Assembly (NCBI GenBank): GCA_903844665.1
Contig: CAIMUS010000180.1
Coordinates: 1 to 34,179, forward strand
Source of the DNA: an uncultured Pseudomonadota bacterium
GTDB lineage: Bacteria > Pseudomonadota > Gammaproteobacteria > Competibacterales > Competibacteraceae
Direction of reading: 5' to 3'
DNA length: 34,179 bases
Shown one piece after another: positions 1 to 5,093 of the stretch. A model generated the notes under the pieces. The model saw only the letters and a list, made by a program, of their open reading frames with translations. It searched no databases and was not told the DNA's origin. The translations under genes were made by a program, and so were the position numbers. Each line of letters begins with the position of its first letter. The stretch's first letter is position 1.

Positions 1-317
1 CCTCAAATTCTTCATACTCACCGCTATTTAACCGCTTCCGCACCTCCTCGAACAGTGATGGCTGGTCGCTCGACTTCACCACAATGATGTAATGATACTT
101 TAGCTTTTTCAATAACTTAATATGGGGACCGTCGGCCGACAGGCTGTCTTCCACCACGATCATGGGTAACTGCGGAAACGCTTCGCGCAGCGCCGGTAAC
201 AGCCGTTTACTGGCATTGCTTTCACAATCATTCTTGCTCGCTCCATCCTGGTGCGTGATCGGCTCAGGAAATAAGGGCAGCACCTGACTTTTGTCAGGAT
301 AGCAAATTCTGTCCAAC
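1..317 (-). mobile_element. DDE transposase fragment (insertion sequence remnant)
   Basis: Reading the minus strand, an open frame of about 100 codons runs off the left window edge. It contains the segments LPLFPEPITHQDG, KNDCESNASKRLLPAL and MIVVEDSLSADGPHIKLLKK, which are typical of a DDE insertion-sequence transposase core (the acidic EDSLSADGPH stretch and a following VVKSSDQPSLFEE). An in-frame stop lies just upstream of position 317 and no start codon is visible, so only an internal piece is present here. It cuts into the end of the integron cassette row and overlaps the 3' end of the neighbouring small gene. The IS family was not resolved. The match is from memory of the family, not from a search. 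Confidence 0.6.
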
Positions 318-515
318 AGTCATAGGCAATTCGATCACGTGGAAACGATTGGCTGTAAAAGCATAATCCTCCCCGCTTTCATCCACAACGCGAATATACC
401 CATGCACCGCAGCCTCGCCATCGGGGATCATCCGATACAATTTTCCCACCTCCAACGAAGCCGGGTATCCTTCATTATTGAGGCATATAGCAAATTTTAC
501 AGTCTGGTGTTGCAT
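294..515 (-). CDS. Small conserved hypothetical protein (integron cassette gene)
   Basis: 73 codons. The protein has a compact beta-rich look: KFAICLNNEGYPASLEVGK, then KLYRMIPDG and YIRVVDESGEDYAF. It resembles a widespread family of unnamed small proteins often found beside toxin-antitoxin-like genes. Its start lies 2 bp after the stop of the next gene upstream (518-754), so the two are probably co-translated. The last residues (about MTVGQNLLS) overlap the transposase fragment, so the native C-terminus may have been replaced by insertion-sequence DNA. The attC expected beyond its 3' end is missing, which fits truncation of the cassette there. Function unknown. Confidence 0.6.
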   Translation of the reverse strand: MQHQTVKFAICLNNEGYPASLEVGKLYRMIPDGEAAVHGYIRVVDESGEDYAFTANRFHVIELPMTVGQNLLS

Positions 516-517
516 GG

Positions 518-754
518 TTAATCAAGAAATGGAAGCTTGAGTTTGAATTCTCTCTTGCCTATACCGTGAGCTTCATACCAATGAATTTCAGCCAGCCGTA
601 TCGCACCATCAACCAAACGGACACGTGCTACTCCTTTAAGTTTTCGCCATCTACCTTGCCCATACTGCTTCTGCAACCGTAGGCGGTTATGAACACCGCT
701 GCCGCTCGCAATCGTTTCGGTACGGGTGATTTCTCCGATAATCTCAAAGTCCAT
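518..754 (-). CDS. Small conserved hypothetical protein, partner of 294-515
   Basis: 78 codons. Opens MDFEIIGEITRTETIA and ends with a basic block (WYEAHGIGKREFKLK). The LQKQYGQGRWRKLKG and RLAEIHWYEAHGIGKREFK segments are typical of a conserved unnamed family in cyanobacteria and proteobacteria, remembered as usually adjacent to a gene like 294-515. The high basic content suggests nucleic-acid binding, but no known domain is recognised. It is the first gene of the cassette, 46 bp from the preceding attC at 800-860, and forms a two-gene unit with the next gene. A toxin-antitoxin role is only a guess from the pairing and cassette setting. Confidence 0.6.
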   Translation of the reverse strand: MDFEIIGEITRTETIASGSGVHNRLRLQKQYGQGRWRKLKGVARVRLVDGAIRLAEIHWYEAHGIGKREFKLKLPFLD

Positions 755-799
755 GTTGGCTCATACTACTGAACTACCAACAATGATGCAATTGAGTAG

Positions 800-860
800 C
801 CTAACGCCTCAAGCTCAGCCAGCCGGCGTAGCACGGTCGGCTGGAGCGTTCAGTTAGGGC
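800..860 (-). repeat. attC recombination site a (integron)
   Basis: A 61-bp imperfect palindrome. On the minus strand it starts GCCCTAAC and ends GTTAGGC, matching the R''/R' simple sites of attC (RYYYAAC and GTTRRRY). Between these, CTCCAGCCG pairs with CGGCTGGCTGAG to give the L''/L' arms. Its arms closely match those of attC b at 1021-1080. Orientation agrees with the minus-strand cassette genes. Confidence 0.75.
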
Positions 861-901
861 AGATGCGGCTTCCAGAAACCCGCCGTTTCCGAACCGCCGC
901 C

Positions 902-1018
902 CTACCCAAAACTATAGCACAACTTTTTCAACTTGCCACCCGCCGGGTGCTTCCTTAAGCAAAGACGGGATGGCGCTGAGCAGTCCAGACAGTCGGTCGG
1001 GGTGGAGAGAAATTCCAT
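902..1018 (-). CDS. Possible 38-residue ORF in a near-empty cassette
   Basis: The cassette between attC a and attC b is only about 160 bp. The one reading frame in cassette orientation starts 3 bp inside the cassette and encodes 38 residues with four cysteines (MEFLSTPTDCLDCSAPSR at the N-terminus). No ribosome-binding site precedes it and no homolog is recognised. The cassette may instead be non-coding or carry a promoter. Low confidence as a gene. Confidence 0.2.
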   Translation of the reverse strand: MEFLSTPTDCLDCSAPSRLCLRKHPAGGKLKKLCYSFG

Positions 1019-1020
1019 TC

Positions 1021-1080
1021 GCCCTAACCTTAAGCTCAGCCGCCGGCGTCAGCCGGTCGGCTGGAGCACTTGATTAGGCG
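1021..1080 (-). repeat. attC recombination site b (integron)
   Basis: A 60-bp imperfect palindrome. The minus strand reads GCCTAAT at the gene-proximal end and GTTAGGG at the far end, with paired arms CTCCAGCCGACCGGC and GCCGGCGGCTGAG. The TAA stop of the adjacent gene (1074) lies inside the GCCTAAT box, the usual compact arrangement of cassette genes and their attC. Confidence 0.75.
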
Positions 1081-1289
1081 CCAGGCTTTCCAGTGTCCTG
1101 GTGCTTGGCTATCAATTCCCGCACTATCGGTACTAACTCCGTGGGTATTTCCATGACCGTTTGGGTTTGATCCTCAAAGGCTGCCTCGTCCTCTGTAACG
1201 GCTTCCTCTTCAGTCTGTGCCTCATAGTGCGCAATAACTTTTTGAACCCGCTTATCGTCCCAGCCAGGGGGAAATTGGCTTTGCTTCAT
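1074..1289 (-). CDS. Antitoxin-like acidic small protein
   Basis: 71 residues from the ATG at 1289 (a GTG at 1301 would overlap the upstream stop as GTGA and is an alternative). The protein is strongly acidic in the middle (EEEAVTEDEAAFEDQ) and begins QFPPGWDDKRVQKVIAHYE, a segment shared by antitoxin-like proteins that follow DUF4258-type genes. It lies directly after 1298-1576 on the same strand, and its stop codon sits inside attC b. The acidic composition next to a basic, arginine-ended partner fits a toxin-antitoxin pair, but no DNA-binding fold is recognised. This function is inferred from context. Confidence 0.6.
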   Translation of the reverse strand: MKQSQFPPGWDDKRVQKVIAHYEAQTEEEAVTEDEAAFEDQTQTVMEIPTELVPIVRELIAKHQDTGKPGA

Positions 1290-1297
1290 CTTCTGTC

Positions 1298-1576
1298 TCA
1301 CTTGCGTCTACGCCGCCGCCGATATGCCGTTAAGGGTTTGCCTTGCAACTCATAAGCTGTGATAACAAATACACTGTCGGGTTCTGGATCAGGGACGTAG
1401 ATAACTCGTAAATAGCGACCGCTTCGGGTTTGACCAAGGGCTACTCGTGAGCCTTCACGGCCTGGCCGGTCTTCACCAGGATTTCGTAAAACGTCCTCGA
1501 CTTCATCCTCGCCAACACGATGATTATAGATATGAGGCGCGCCTGTTTGAGGATCAATGTAAAAGCGGGCTTTCAT
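1298..1576 (-). CDS. DUF4258-like putative toxin
   Basis: 92 codons. The protein opens MKARFYIDPQTGAPHIYNH and continues through VEDVLRNPGEDRPGREGSR, then LRVIYVPDPEPDSVFVITAYE and a C-terminal run of arginines. The fold pattern (YxxHxV, then beta strands with RVIYV and VITAYE) is that of the DUF4258/BrnT-like, RelE-superfamily small proteins, from family memory. It precedes the acidic gene at 1074-1289, which starts at or next to its stop, so the two should be translationally coupled. It is the lead gene of the cassette bounded by attC c and attC b. Ribonuclease activity is possible but not shown by the sequence. Confidence 0.6.
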   Translation of the reverse strand: MKARFYIDPQTGAPHIYNHRVGEDEVEDVLRNPGEDRPGREGSRVALGQTRSGRYLRVIYVPDPEPDSVFVITAYELQGKPLTAYRRRRRRK

Positions 1577-1613
1577 TATCGTGCTGCGATTACACGGTCA
1601 CCGCTACCATGGT

Positions 1614-1673
1614 GCCTAACGCTCAGCATGCAGCCGACGCGCTACGCGCGCGGCTGCATGCTGAGCGTTAGGG
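1614..1673 (-). repeat. attC recombination site c (integron), near-perfect palindrome
   Basis: 60 bp. On the minus strand CCCTAAC at one end and GTTAGGC at the other bracket arms that are perfectly complementary over about 22 bp, with a GC-rich loop (ACGCGCTACGCGCG on the + strand). The loop and arm sequence match attC d at 2511-2570. The lack of an extrahelical base is unusual for attC. It follows the DUF2442 gene at 1759-2001. Confidence 0.65.
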
Positions 1674-1758
1674 TTATCGGAATAAATCGAGCCTGGCCCA
1701 TTTTTTCTTTTTCTGCCTTTTTCACCTTCCTCGCTTTCTTTCTGACCCTGAGGCATCC

Positions 1759-2001
1759 TCACGCGGCCCGCTTGTCTTCCGCAGCACGGACATATCGGTA
1801 GAGCGTCTTAGGTTCTATATCCACTTGGCCATTCAAGAATTCCAAACATCCCCATTCTGGATCTATGTGTGCAGTAAGCAACGAATCTACTGCGACGTGC
1901 TGGCCGATCAAATCCTGTAGATCAGCCTCCTTAACTTCCCCGTTCTCGAAGGTCAGCACAAACCGGTAAGCTTCTTGATGTTCAAAATGCGTAAGCTTCA
2001 T
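1759..2001 (-). CDS. DUF2442 family protein
   Basis: 80 codons. Opens MKLTHFEHQEAYRFVLTFENGE, with EADLQDLIG and a C-terminal LYRYVRAAE. This is the DUF2442 pattern: a short beta-rich protein usually encoded next to DUF4160. It lies 3 bp after the stop of the DUF4160 gene at 2005-2259, so the pair is co-translated. Members have been proposed as antitoxins of type II-like modules. That role is family-level suggestion only. About 85 bp of non-coding DNA separates its stop from attC c. Confidence 0.75.
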   Translation of the reverse strand: MKLTHFEHQEAYRFVLTFENGEVKEADLQDLIGQHVAVDSLLTAHIDPEWGCLEFLNGQVDIEPKTLYRYVRAAEDKRAA

Positions 2002-2004
2002 CTG

Positions 2005-2259
2005 TCACTCCAAAGGCTGAATGGGATGGAAGTTTTGCGTCTCCCACATTTCGATTAACTCATCTTGATGAATTTCTGCCCATTTGTGAACTAGCTGGCG
2101 ACACTTCTTTGGCATATTACCTTCGATGATATTAAGATTCAGTAATTCCATGACCGCTTCGTGCTCACCATACTTGACATGAATATGTTTCGGCGGATGC
2201 TCCCGATCAATCAAGTACATTCTGATAACTATTCCATAGAATCGACAGATCTCAGGCAT
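2005..2259 (-). CDS. DUF4160 family protein
   Basis: 84 codons. Contains the diagnostic DUF4160 block: FYGIVIRMY, then EHPPKHIHVKYGEHEAVM, with paired histidines in HPPKHIHV, followed by MPKKCRQLVHKWAEIHQDEL. DUF4160 genes commonly precede DUF2442 genes, exactly as here (next gene 1759-2001, 3 bp spacing). The conserved histidines suggest a catalytic or metal site, but the activity is not established. The pair belongs to the cassette bounded by attC d and attC c, shared with the small lipoprotein gene upstream. Confidence 0.75.
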   Translation of the reverse strand: MPEICRFYGIVIRMYLIDREHPPKHIHVKYGEHEAVMELLNLNIIEGNMPKKCRQLVHKWAEIHQDELIEMWETQNFHPIQPLE

Positions 2260-2287
2260 TGCATATCTCCTGTTACTGCTAGACCGC

Positions 2288-2500
2288 CTATCCTAATATT
2301 ATGAGCCTCCAGATTAACAAGCCCGATGCTAACTTTGAAAGGTTGGTCTTAGTGGCAAAAAACCAACCAATTAAAAGAACAATTCCACCAATTATATATC
2401 CACCGTATTTAGCTTCAGGTGCGGTCCCACCACCAGCAGTGCAACCGCCCAGAAAGATCACTAACGACATAACCACGATCACCATTTTTAACTTGGACAT
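2288..2500 (-). CDS. Small putative lipoprotein with a membrane segment
   Basis: 70 codons. The N-terminus (KLKMVIVVMSLVIFLGGC) is a lipoprotein signal peptide with lipobox LGGC and lipidation site Cys20. After a short Gly/Ala/Thr linker there is a hydrophobic stretch (GGYIIGGIVLLIGWFFA), so the mature protein may also span the membrane once. No family recognised. It starts just inside attC d and no attC separates it from the DUF4160/DUF2442 genes, so it shares their cassette or its own attC has been lost. Such small membrane proteins are common integron cassette cargo. Confidence 0.5.
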   Translation of the reverse strand: MSKLKMVIVVMSLVIFLGGCTAGGGTAPEAKYGGYIIGGIVLLIGWFFATKTNLSKLASGLLIWRLIILG

Positions 2501-2510
2501 ATATTTTGCT

Positions 2511-2570
2511 CTCGTTAACGTTCAGCATCAGCCGCGCGCGTAGCGCGTCGGCTGCATGCTTTTGTTAGGC
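2511..2570 (-). repeat. attC recombination site d (integron)
   Basis: On the minus strand it begins GCCTAAC and ends GTTAACG, both matching attC simple-site consensus. Inner arms GCATGCAGCCG and CGGCTGATGCTGAAC pair with an unpaired base, the classical asymmetry of attC. The loop sequence matches attC c. The TAA stop of the antitoxin-like gene at 2565 lies inside GCCTAAC. Confidence 0.75.
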
Positions 2571-2747
2571 AACATCTTGCTCACCCTGGGATTTGGCTTT
2601 TGCTTGCTTGGCCAGCAAAGCTTCTGTACGTCGCTGCCAATAATCCAACTGTTCCTGAAGCGACTTTCCAGCCAACTGTTTTGCGACATACTCAGCCCCA
2701 CGCCGCTTTAAGGCGACACATTCCGGTTCACGAGTCGTCATAGTCAT
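2565..2747 (-). CDS. Antitoxin-like protein paired with PIN toxin
   Basis: 60 codons. The protein reads REPECVALKRRGAEYVAKQL and then LQEQLDYWQRRTEALLAKQ, a mostly helical pattern seen in short antitoxin-like proteins encoded after PIN-domain genes. Its start overlaps the end of the PIN gene (2728-3189) by 20 bp, so translation should be coupled. Its stop codon is embedded in attC d. An alternative start two codons downstream (ATG of MTTREP) is equally plausible. Role as the antitoxin is inferred from arrangement. Confidence 0.65.
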   Translation of the reverse strand: MTMTTREPECVALKRRGAEYVAKQLAGKSLQEQLDYWQRRTEALLAKQAKAKSQGEQDVA

Positions 2748-3189
2748 AGTTAATGACCTCTAGAGGTGAATAGATACCTATTTGACCATAGCCGCTTAGC
2801 GTATTCACTGCGTTGTACTTGGGAATTTTGTCGAAGTGAACGATGTGCTTAAAATTCCAACTGACAATCAGGTTGCATTGTGACACCGTTGCAACAGCCA
2901 CATGCAGTGCATCCTCTGTGGATTTTTCCGTGACAATGCCAGAACTGACGTATTGCTGTTGAAGTTGGATCGCTTCCTGGCTTAAGTGAACCACTTCAGC
3001 GACTTTGACATAACGAGCGAAAAACTCACGGATGTGTTCTGGAGCAGGCTCAATTTCTGCCTCAACTATCGCGGACGTTACCAAGGTAAATCGACCGGCA
3101 TCAACTTCAGCGAAGAACCGCCTGCTTGGACTTGCGAACTCTGCATCGAAGACGCCACCAAACACGGATGTATCTGCATAAATTCTCAT
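2728..3189 (-). CDS. PIN-domain ribonuclease (VapC-like toxin)
   Basis: 153 residues. PIN hallmarks are visible: the first acidic residue in MRIYADTSVFGG (Asp6), acidic residues in SAIVEAEIEP (Glu43/Glu45), and Asp93 in TEDALHVAVAT followed by LIVSWNFKHIV. These form the Mg2+-dependent nuclease site of VapC-type toxins, which cleave RNA. It is the first gene of its cassette, overlapping the antitoxin-like gene 2565-2747. The toxin-first order is less common than antitoxin-first in vapBC. Region 3190-3253 upstream holds no gene. Confidence 0.8.
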   Translation of the reverse strand: MRIYADTSVFGGVFDAEFASPSRRFFAEVDAGRFTLVTSAIVEAEIEPAPEHIREFFARYVKVAEVVHLSQEAIQLQQQYVSSGIVTEKSTEDALHVAVATVSQCNLIVSWNFKHIVHFDKIPKYNAVNTLSGYGQIGIYSPLEVINYDYDDS

Positions 3190-3235
3190 GGGTCAAGGAT
3201 ACCGGAAAAGTGTATCAATGTAGTACCTTAATATC

Positions 3236-3353
3236 GTGTCTGACCCCTTTTCGCTACCTTACCCTGGTTCTATGTAAAATATAGCAAAGCAGGTTCACTT
3301 TGCCACTGTCAGAGCCTAAAAAGGTGTCTGACCCCTTTTCCCCTGGTTCTATG
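3236..3353. repeat. Short direct repeat inserted in a cassette gene
   Basis: GTGTCTGACCCCTTTTC occurs at 3236-3252 and 3324-3340, and CCCTGGTTCTATG at 3262-3274 and 3341-3353, so a segment of about 80-90 bp is partly duplicated. The GTGTCTGACCCC word resembles termini of repetitive extragenic elements of many proteobacteria. The duplication falls within the TPR gene and explains its abnormal C-terminus. Confidence 0.5.
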
Positions 3354-3454
3354 GCAAGAGCTTGTTGAAATTCTATAATTGCGTTTTTGAAATCATTTTT
3401 CTCAAAATGAGATTTCGCTTTGCTTAAGTGATATTGAGCATCTTCATTTTTCAT
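3254..3454 (-). pseudogene. Truncated TPR-repeat protein
   Basis: The first 37 codons encode one tetratricopeptide repeat (AQYHLSKAKSHFEKNDFKNA and EFQQALAIEP: the small-large residue spacing and terminal Pro are typical). After that the frame runs into the repeat at 3236-3353, giving the non-TPR tail GEKGSDTFLGSDSGKVNLL. TPR proteins usually carry several repeats, so this is a 5' remnant cut by repeat DNA. It lies between the zinc-ribbon gene and the PIN cassette with no recognisable attC on either side. Confidence 0.55.
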
Positions 3455-3500
3455 AGATTACTTCCTTCTTGCAGAGCCTAGCGAGGCTGTAGGGGTAAGT

Positions 3501-3803
3501 TCATTTCATGAAATGGCCTAAGGCGATAATAATGAGCACTATGAAAATAACGATTAAGTAATACATCAACGAAGAATTACCTGGAAGTGGTTCATCCATT
3601 GAAAGGACGCCCATTACTGTCCATTTTCCATTTCTTACAATAAACCTGCGACGGCATTGATTGCAAACATACCCGTCACCCATGTCCCCCATCATTGGAT
3701 GACCGACCCGTTTTTCTATATCTTCTCGAACCCATGGGTCCATGGTTAGTTTCCCTTCATGTAACCAAGTGCCACTGTCGCATATTGGACATTTCGTTTT
3801 CAT
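3501..3803 (-). CDS. Zinc-ribbon protein with C-terminal membrane anchor
   Basis: 100 codons. Two CxxC pairs, CPIC near residue 5 and CNQC near residue 48, form a zinc-ribbon. Between them lie VREDIEKRVGHPMMGDMGDG and afterwards RRRFIVRNGKW. The C-terminus (SSLMYYLIVIFIVLIIIALGHFM) is a single transmembrane helix, so this is a tail-anchored zinc-ribbon protein facing the cytoplasm. No specific family recognised. It is the cassette gene nearest to the integrase: its start is about 20 bp from the GCCTAAC box at 3824-3830, as expected for the first cassette at attI. Confidence 0.6.
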   Translation of the reverse strand: MKTKCPICDSGTWLHEGKLTMDPWVREDIEKRVGHPMMGDMGDGYVCNQCRRRFIVRNGKWTVMGVLSMDEPLPGNSSLMYYLIVIFIVLIIIALGHFMK

Positions 3804-4088
3804 TCTACCCCCTCAAATGTGTTGCCTAACCAGTGATTGAACAGTTCCGTTTATCTCTACCATCATCCCCCATCCCCCGTCAAGCAAAAATTCTCAGTTA
3901 ACCGTAGCGGGTTGCCTTCAAAAGTTGTTTTTATGCAACAAGCCGATGAGATTGTTTTAAATTTTATTCTATATCAATGCCTTAAGAAATTTTACTCAAA
4001 AGTCACGATTTGGCAAGAACGCCTGCTTCACTACCGCTGGCTGTCTGTTTATCATTACCTACCGCAAGATAAACAGTTTCTGGATATC
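3804..4088. other. Probable attI region and intI leader
   Basis: A GTTAGGC core (minus strand 3830-3824) marks where the first cassette joins. The 258 bp between it and the intI start at 4089 has no gene and is AT-rich around 3950-3990. This is where attI and the divergent Pint/Pc promoters would lie. No LexA box was recognised by eye. The attI assignment rests on position between intI and the first cassette, not on a consensus. Confidence 0.5.
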
Positions 4089-4420
4089 ATGACAGGCTTA
4101 CCATCCCCCTGAGCTTGGTCGTCGGTACGACACGTTGCTGGAGCGCAAGGGCGTTGCCGTTGAGCAGCGTCCTCACTACAGGAAGTGGCTGCGCTTTTAC
4201 TGGGACTTCTGCCGTAAGTATGCCTTTGAGCCGACGGAGCGACAGAGCTTTCCGGCTTTTCACGAGAAGTTGCGGGCCAAAAATCAGTCTGAAGCATCGT
4301 GCAAACAGGCTTATCAGGCGGTATCTCTTTATTATGAAATGGTTTATTCCGATAGTACCGGAGGGCGGGGGCTGGTCGGTGTCGATATTCATTGGAGTTA
4401 CCGTGGTGGTCGAGCCGCCA
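4089..4420 (+). pseudogene. intI: Integron integrase, truncated and frameshifted (tyrosine recombinase)
   Basis: The codons RRYDTLLERKGV, HYRKWLRFYWDFCRKYAF and LRAKNQSEASCKQAYQAVSLYY form the N-terminal SAM-like core-binding domain of the integron integrases that carry an extra N-terminal domain. The likely start is the ATG at 4089 (MTGLPSP). A one-base excess in the C-run at 4105-4109 throws this frame into a TGA at 4110, and removing one C restores MTGLPSPELGRRY. After SLYYEMVYS the similarity fades and the frame enters a hairpin repeat at 4422. The catalytic domain with the R-H-R-Y residues is absent, so the protein cannot recombine DNA. Orientation is divergent from the cassettes, the canonical integron layout. 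Confidence 0.75.
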
Positions 4421-4421
4421 T

Positions 4422-4493
4422 GTCGGGTTACGACGCGCCCTTAGCGTCCGTGCTATTGGCTGGCTCGGTAGAGGCGCGTCTAACCCGACCTAC
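4422..4493. repeat. Hairpin repeat (GTCGGGTTACG family)
   Basis: Inverted repeat with outer arms GTCGGGTTACGACGCGCC and GGCGCGTCTAACCCGAC. The same stem type is the core of the longer repeats at 27521-27666 and 32429-32576. It lies where intI is truncated and just downstream of kdpC, where it could also terminate transcription. Confidence 0.65.
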
Positions 4494-4507
4494 TAAAGAG
4501 ACACGAG

Positions 4508-5080
4508 CTACCGTATTTGATCGAGCACCAGATTGAGCTTAAGCACATTCACTCTCGGTTCGCCCAGAAATCCCAACAGAGGCATTTCGGTCTGCGCCTC
4601 AACCAGTTGCCTAATCCGGTCGGCGGAAAGACTGCGGGCGCGGGCCACCCGTTCGACCTGATAATAGGCCGCCGCCGGACTGATATGTGGATCGAGGCCG
4701 CTGCCCGAAGCCGTGACCAGATCGACCGGAATGAGGGAGTCAGGCTGCGAACCGGCCGCCTGAAGCGCTGCAATTCTCGCTTTCACCGCTTCCAGCAGAG
4801 CCGGATTCAGGGGACCGAAATTGGAACCCCCCGAGGCCATGCCATTATAAGGATTCGGTGCGGTCGCCGACAGGCGCCCCCAGAAGTAGCGGGGAGCGCT
4901 GAAGTTCTGACCGATCAGTTCCGATCCCGCGATCTTGTCGTCCTTGACGATAAGACTGCCCGCCGCCTGCTGAGGAAACAGCAGCCGACCGATACCGGTC
5001 ACCAGGGCCGGATACAGCAGGCCGGTGATAATCGTCAGTATGATGAATAAAACCAATCCAGGACGCAGTAAGGACCACAT
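4508..5080 (-). CDS. kdpC: K+-transporting ATPase subunit C
   Basis: 190 residues, the normal KdpC length. One N-terminal transmembrane helix ([20 protein letters not shown]) precedes a soluble domain containing the conserved [35 protein letters not shown] and [12 protein letters not shown] blocks. KdpC stabilises the KdpFABC P-type ATPase complex in the inner membrane and aids ATP binding by KdpB. It is the last gene of the operon, 13 bp after kdpB. No kdpD or kdpE follows. The next DNA is the hairpin repeat and the integron. Confidence 0.95.
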   Translation of the reverse strand: MWSLLRPGLVLFIILTIITGLLYPALVTGIGRLLFPQQAAGSLIVKDDKIAGSELIGQNFSAPRYFWGRLSATAPNPYNGMASGGSNFGPLNPALLEAVKARIAALQAAGSQPDSLIPVDLVTASGSGLDPHISPAAAYYQVERVARARSLSADRIRQLVEAQTEMPLLGFLGEPRVNVLKLNLVLDQIR

Positions 5081-5093
5081 GGAATTTCTCCCT

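Noticed and set aside
755-860. attC a as a simple transcription terminator
   Set aside because: The CCTAAC/GTTAGG ends, the asymmetric arms and the similarity to attC b favour an integron site, although it may also terminate transcripts.
3837-4112. 91-codon + strand frame leading into intI
   Set aside because: Only the last codons (MTGLPSP) agree with an integrase start. The rest covers the attI region and shows no coding character.
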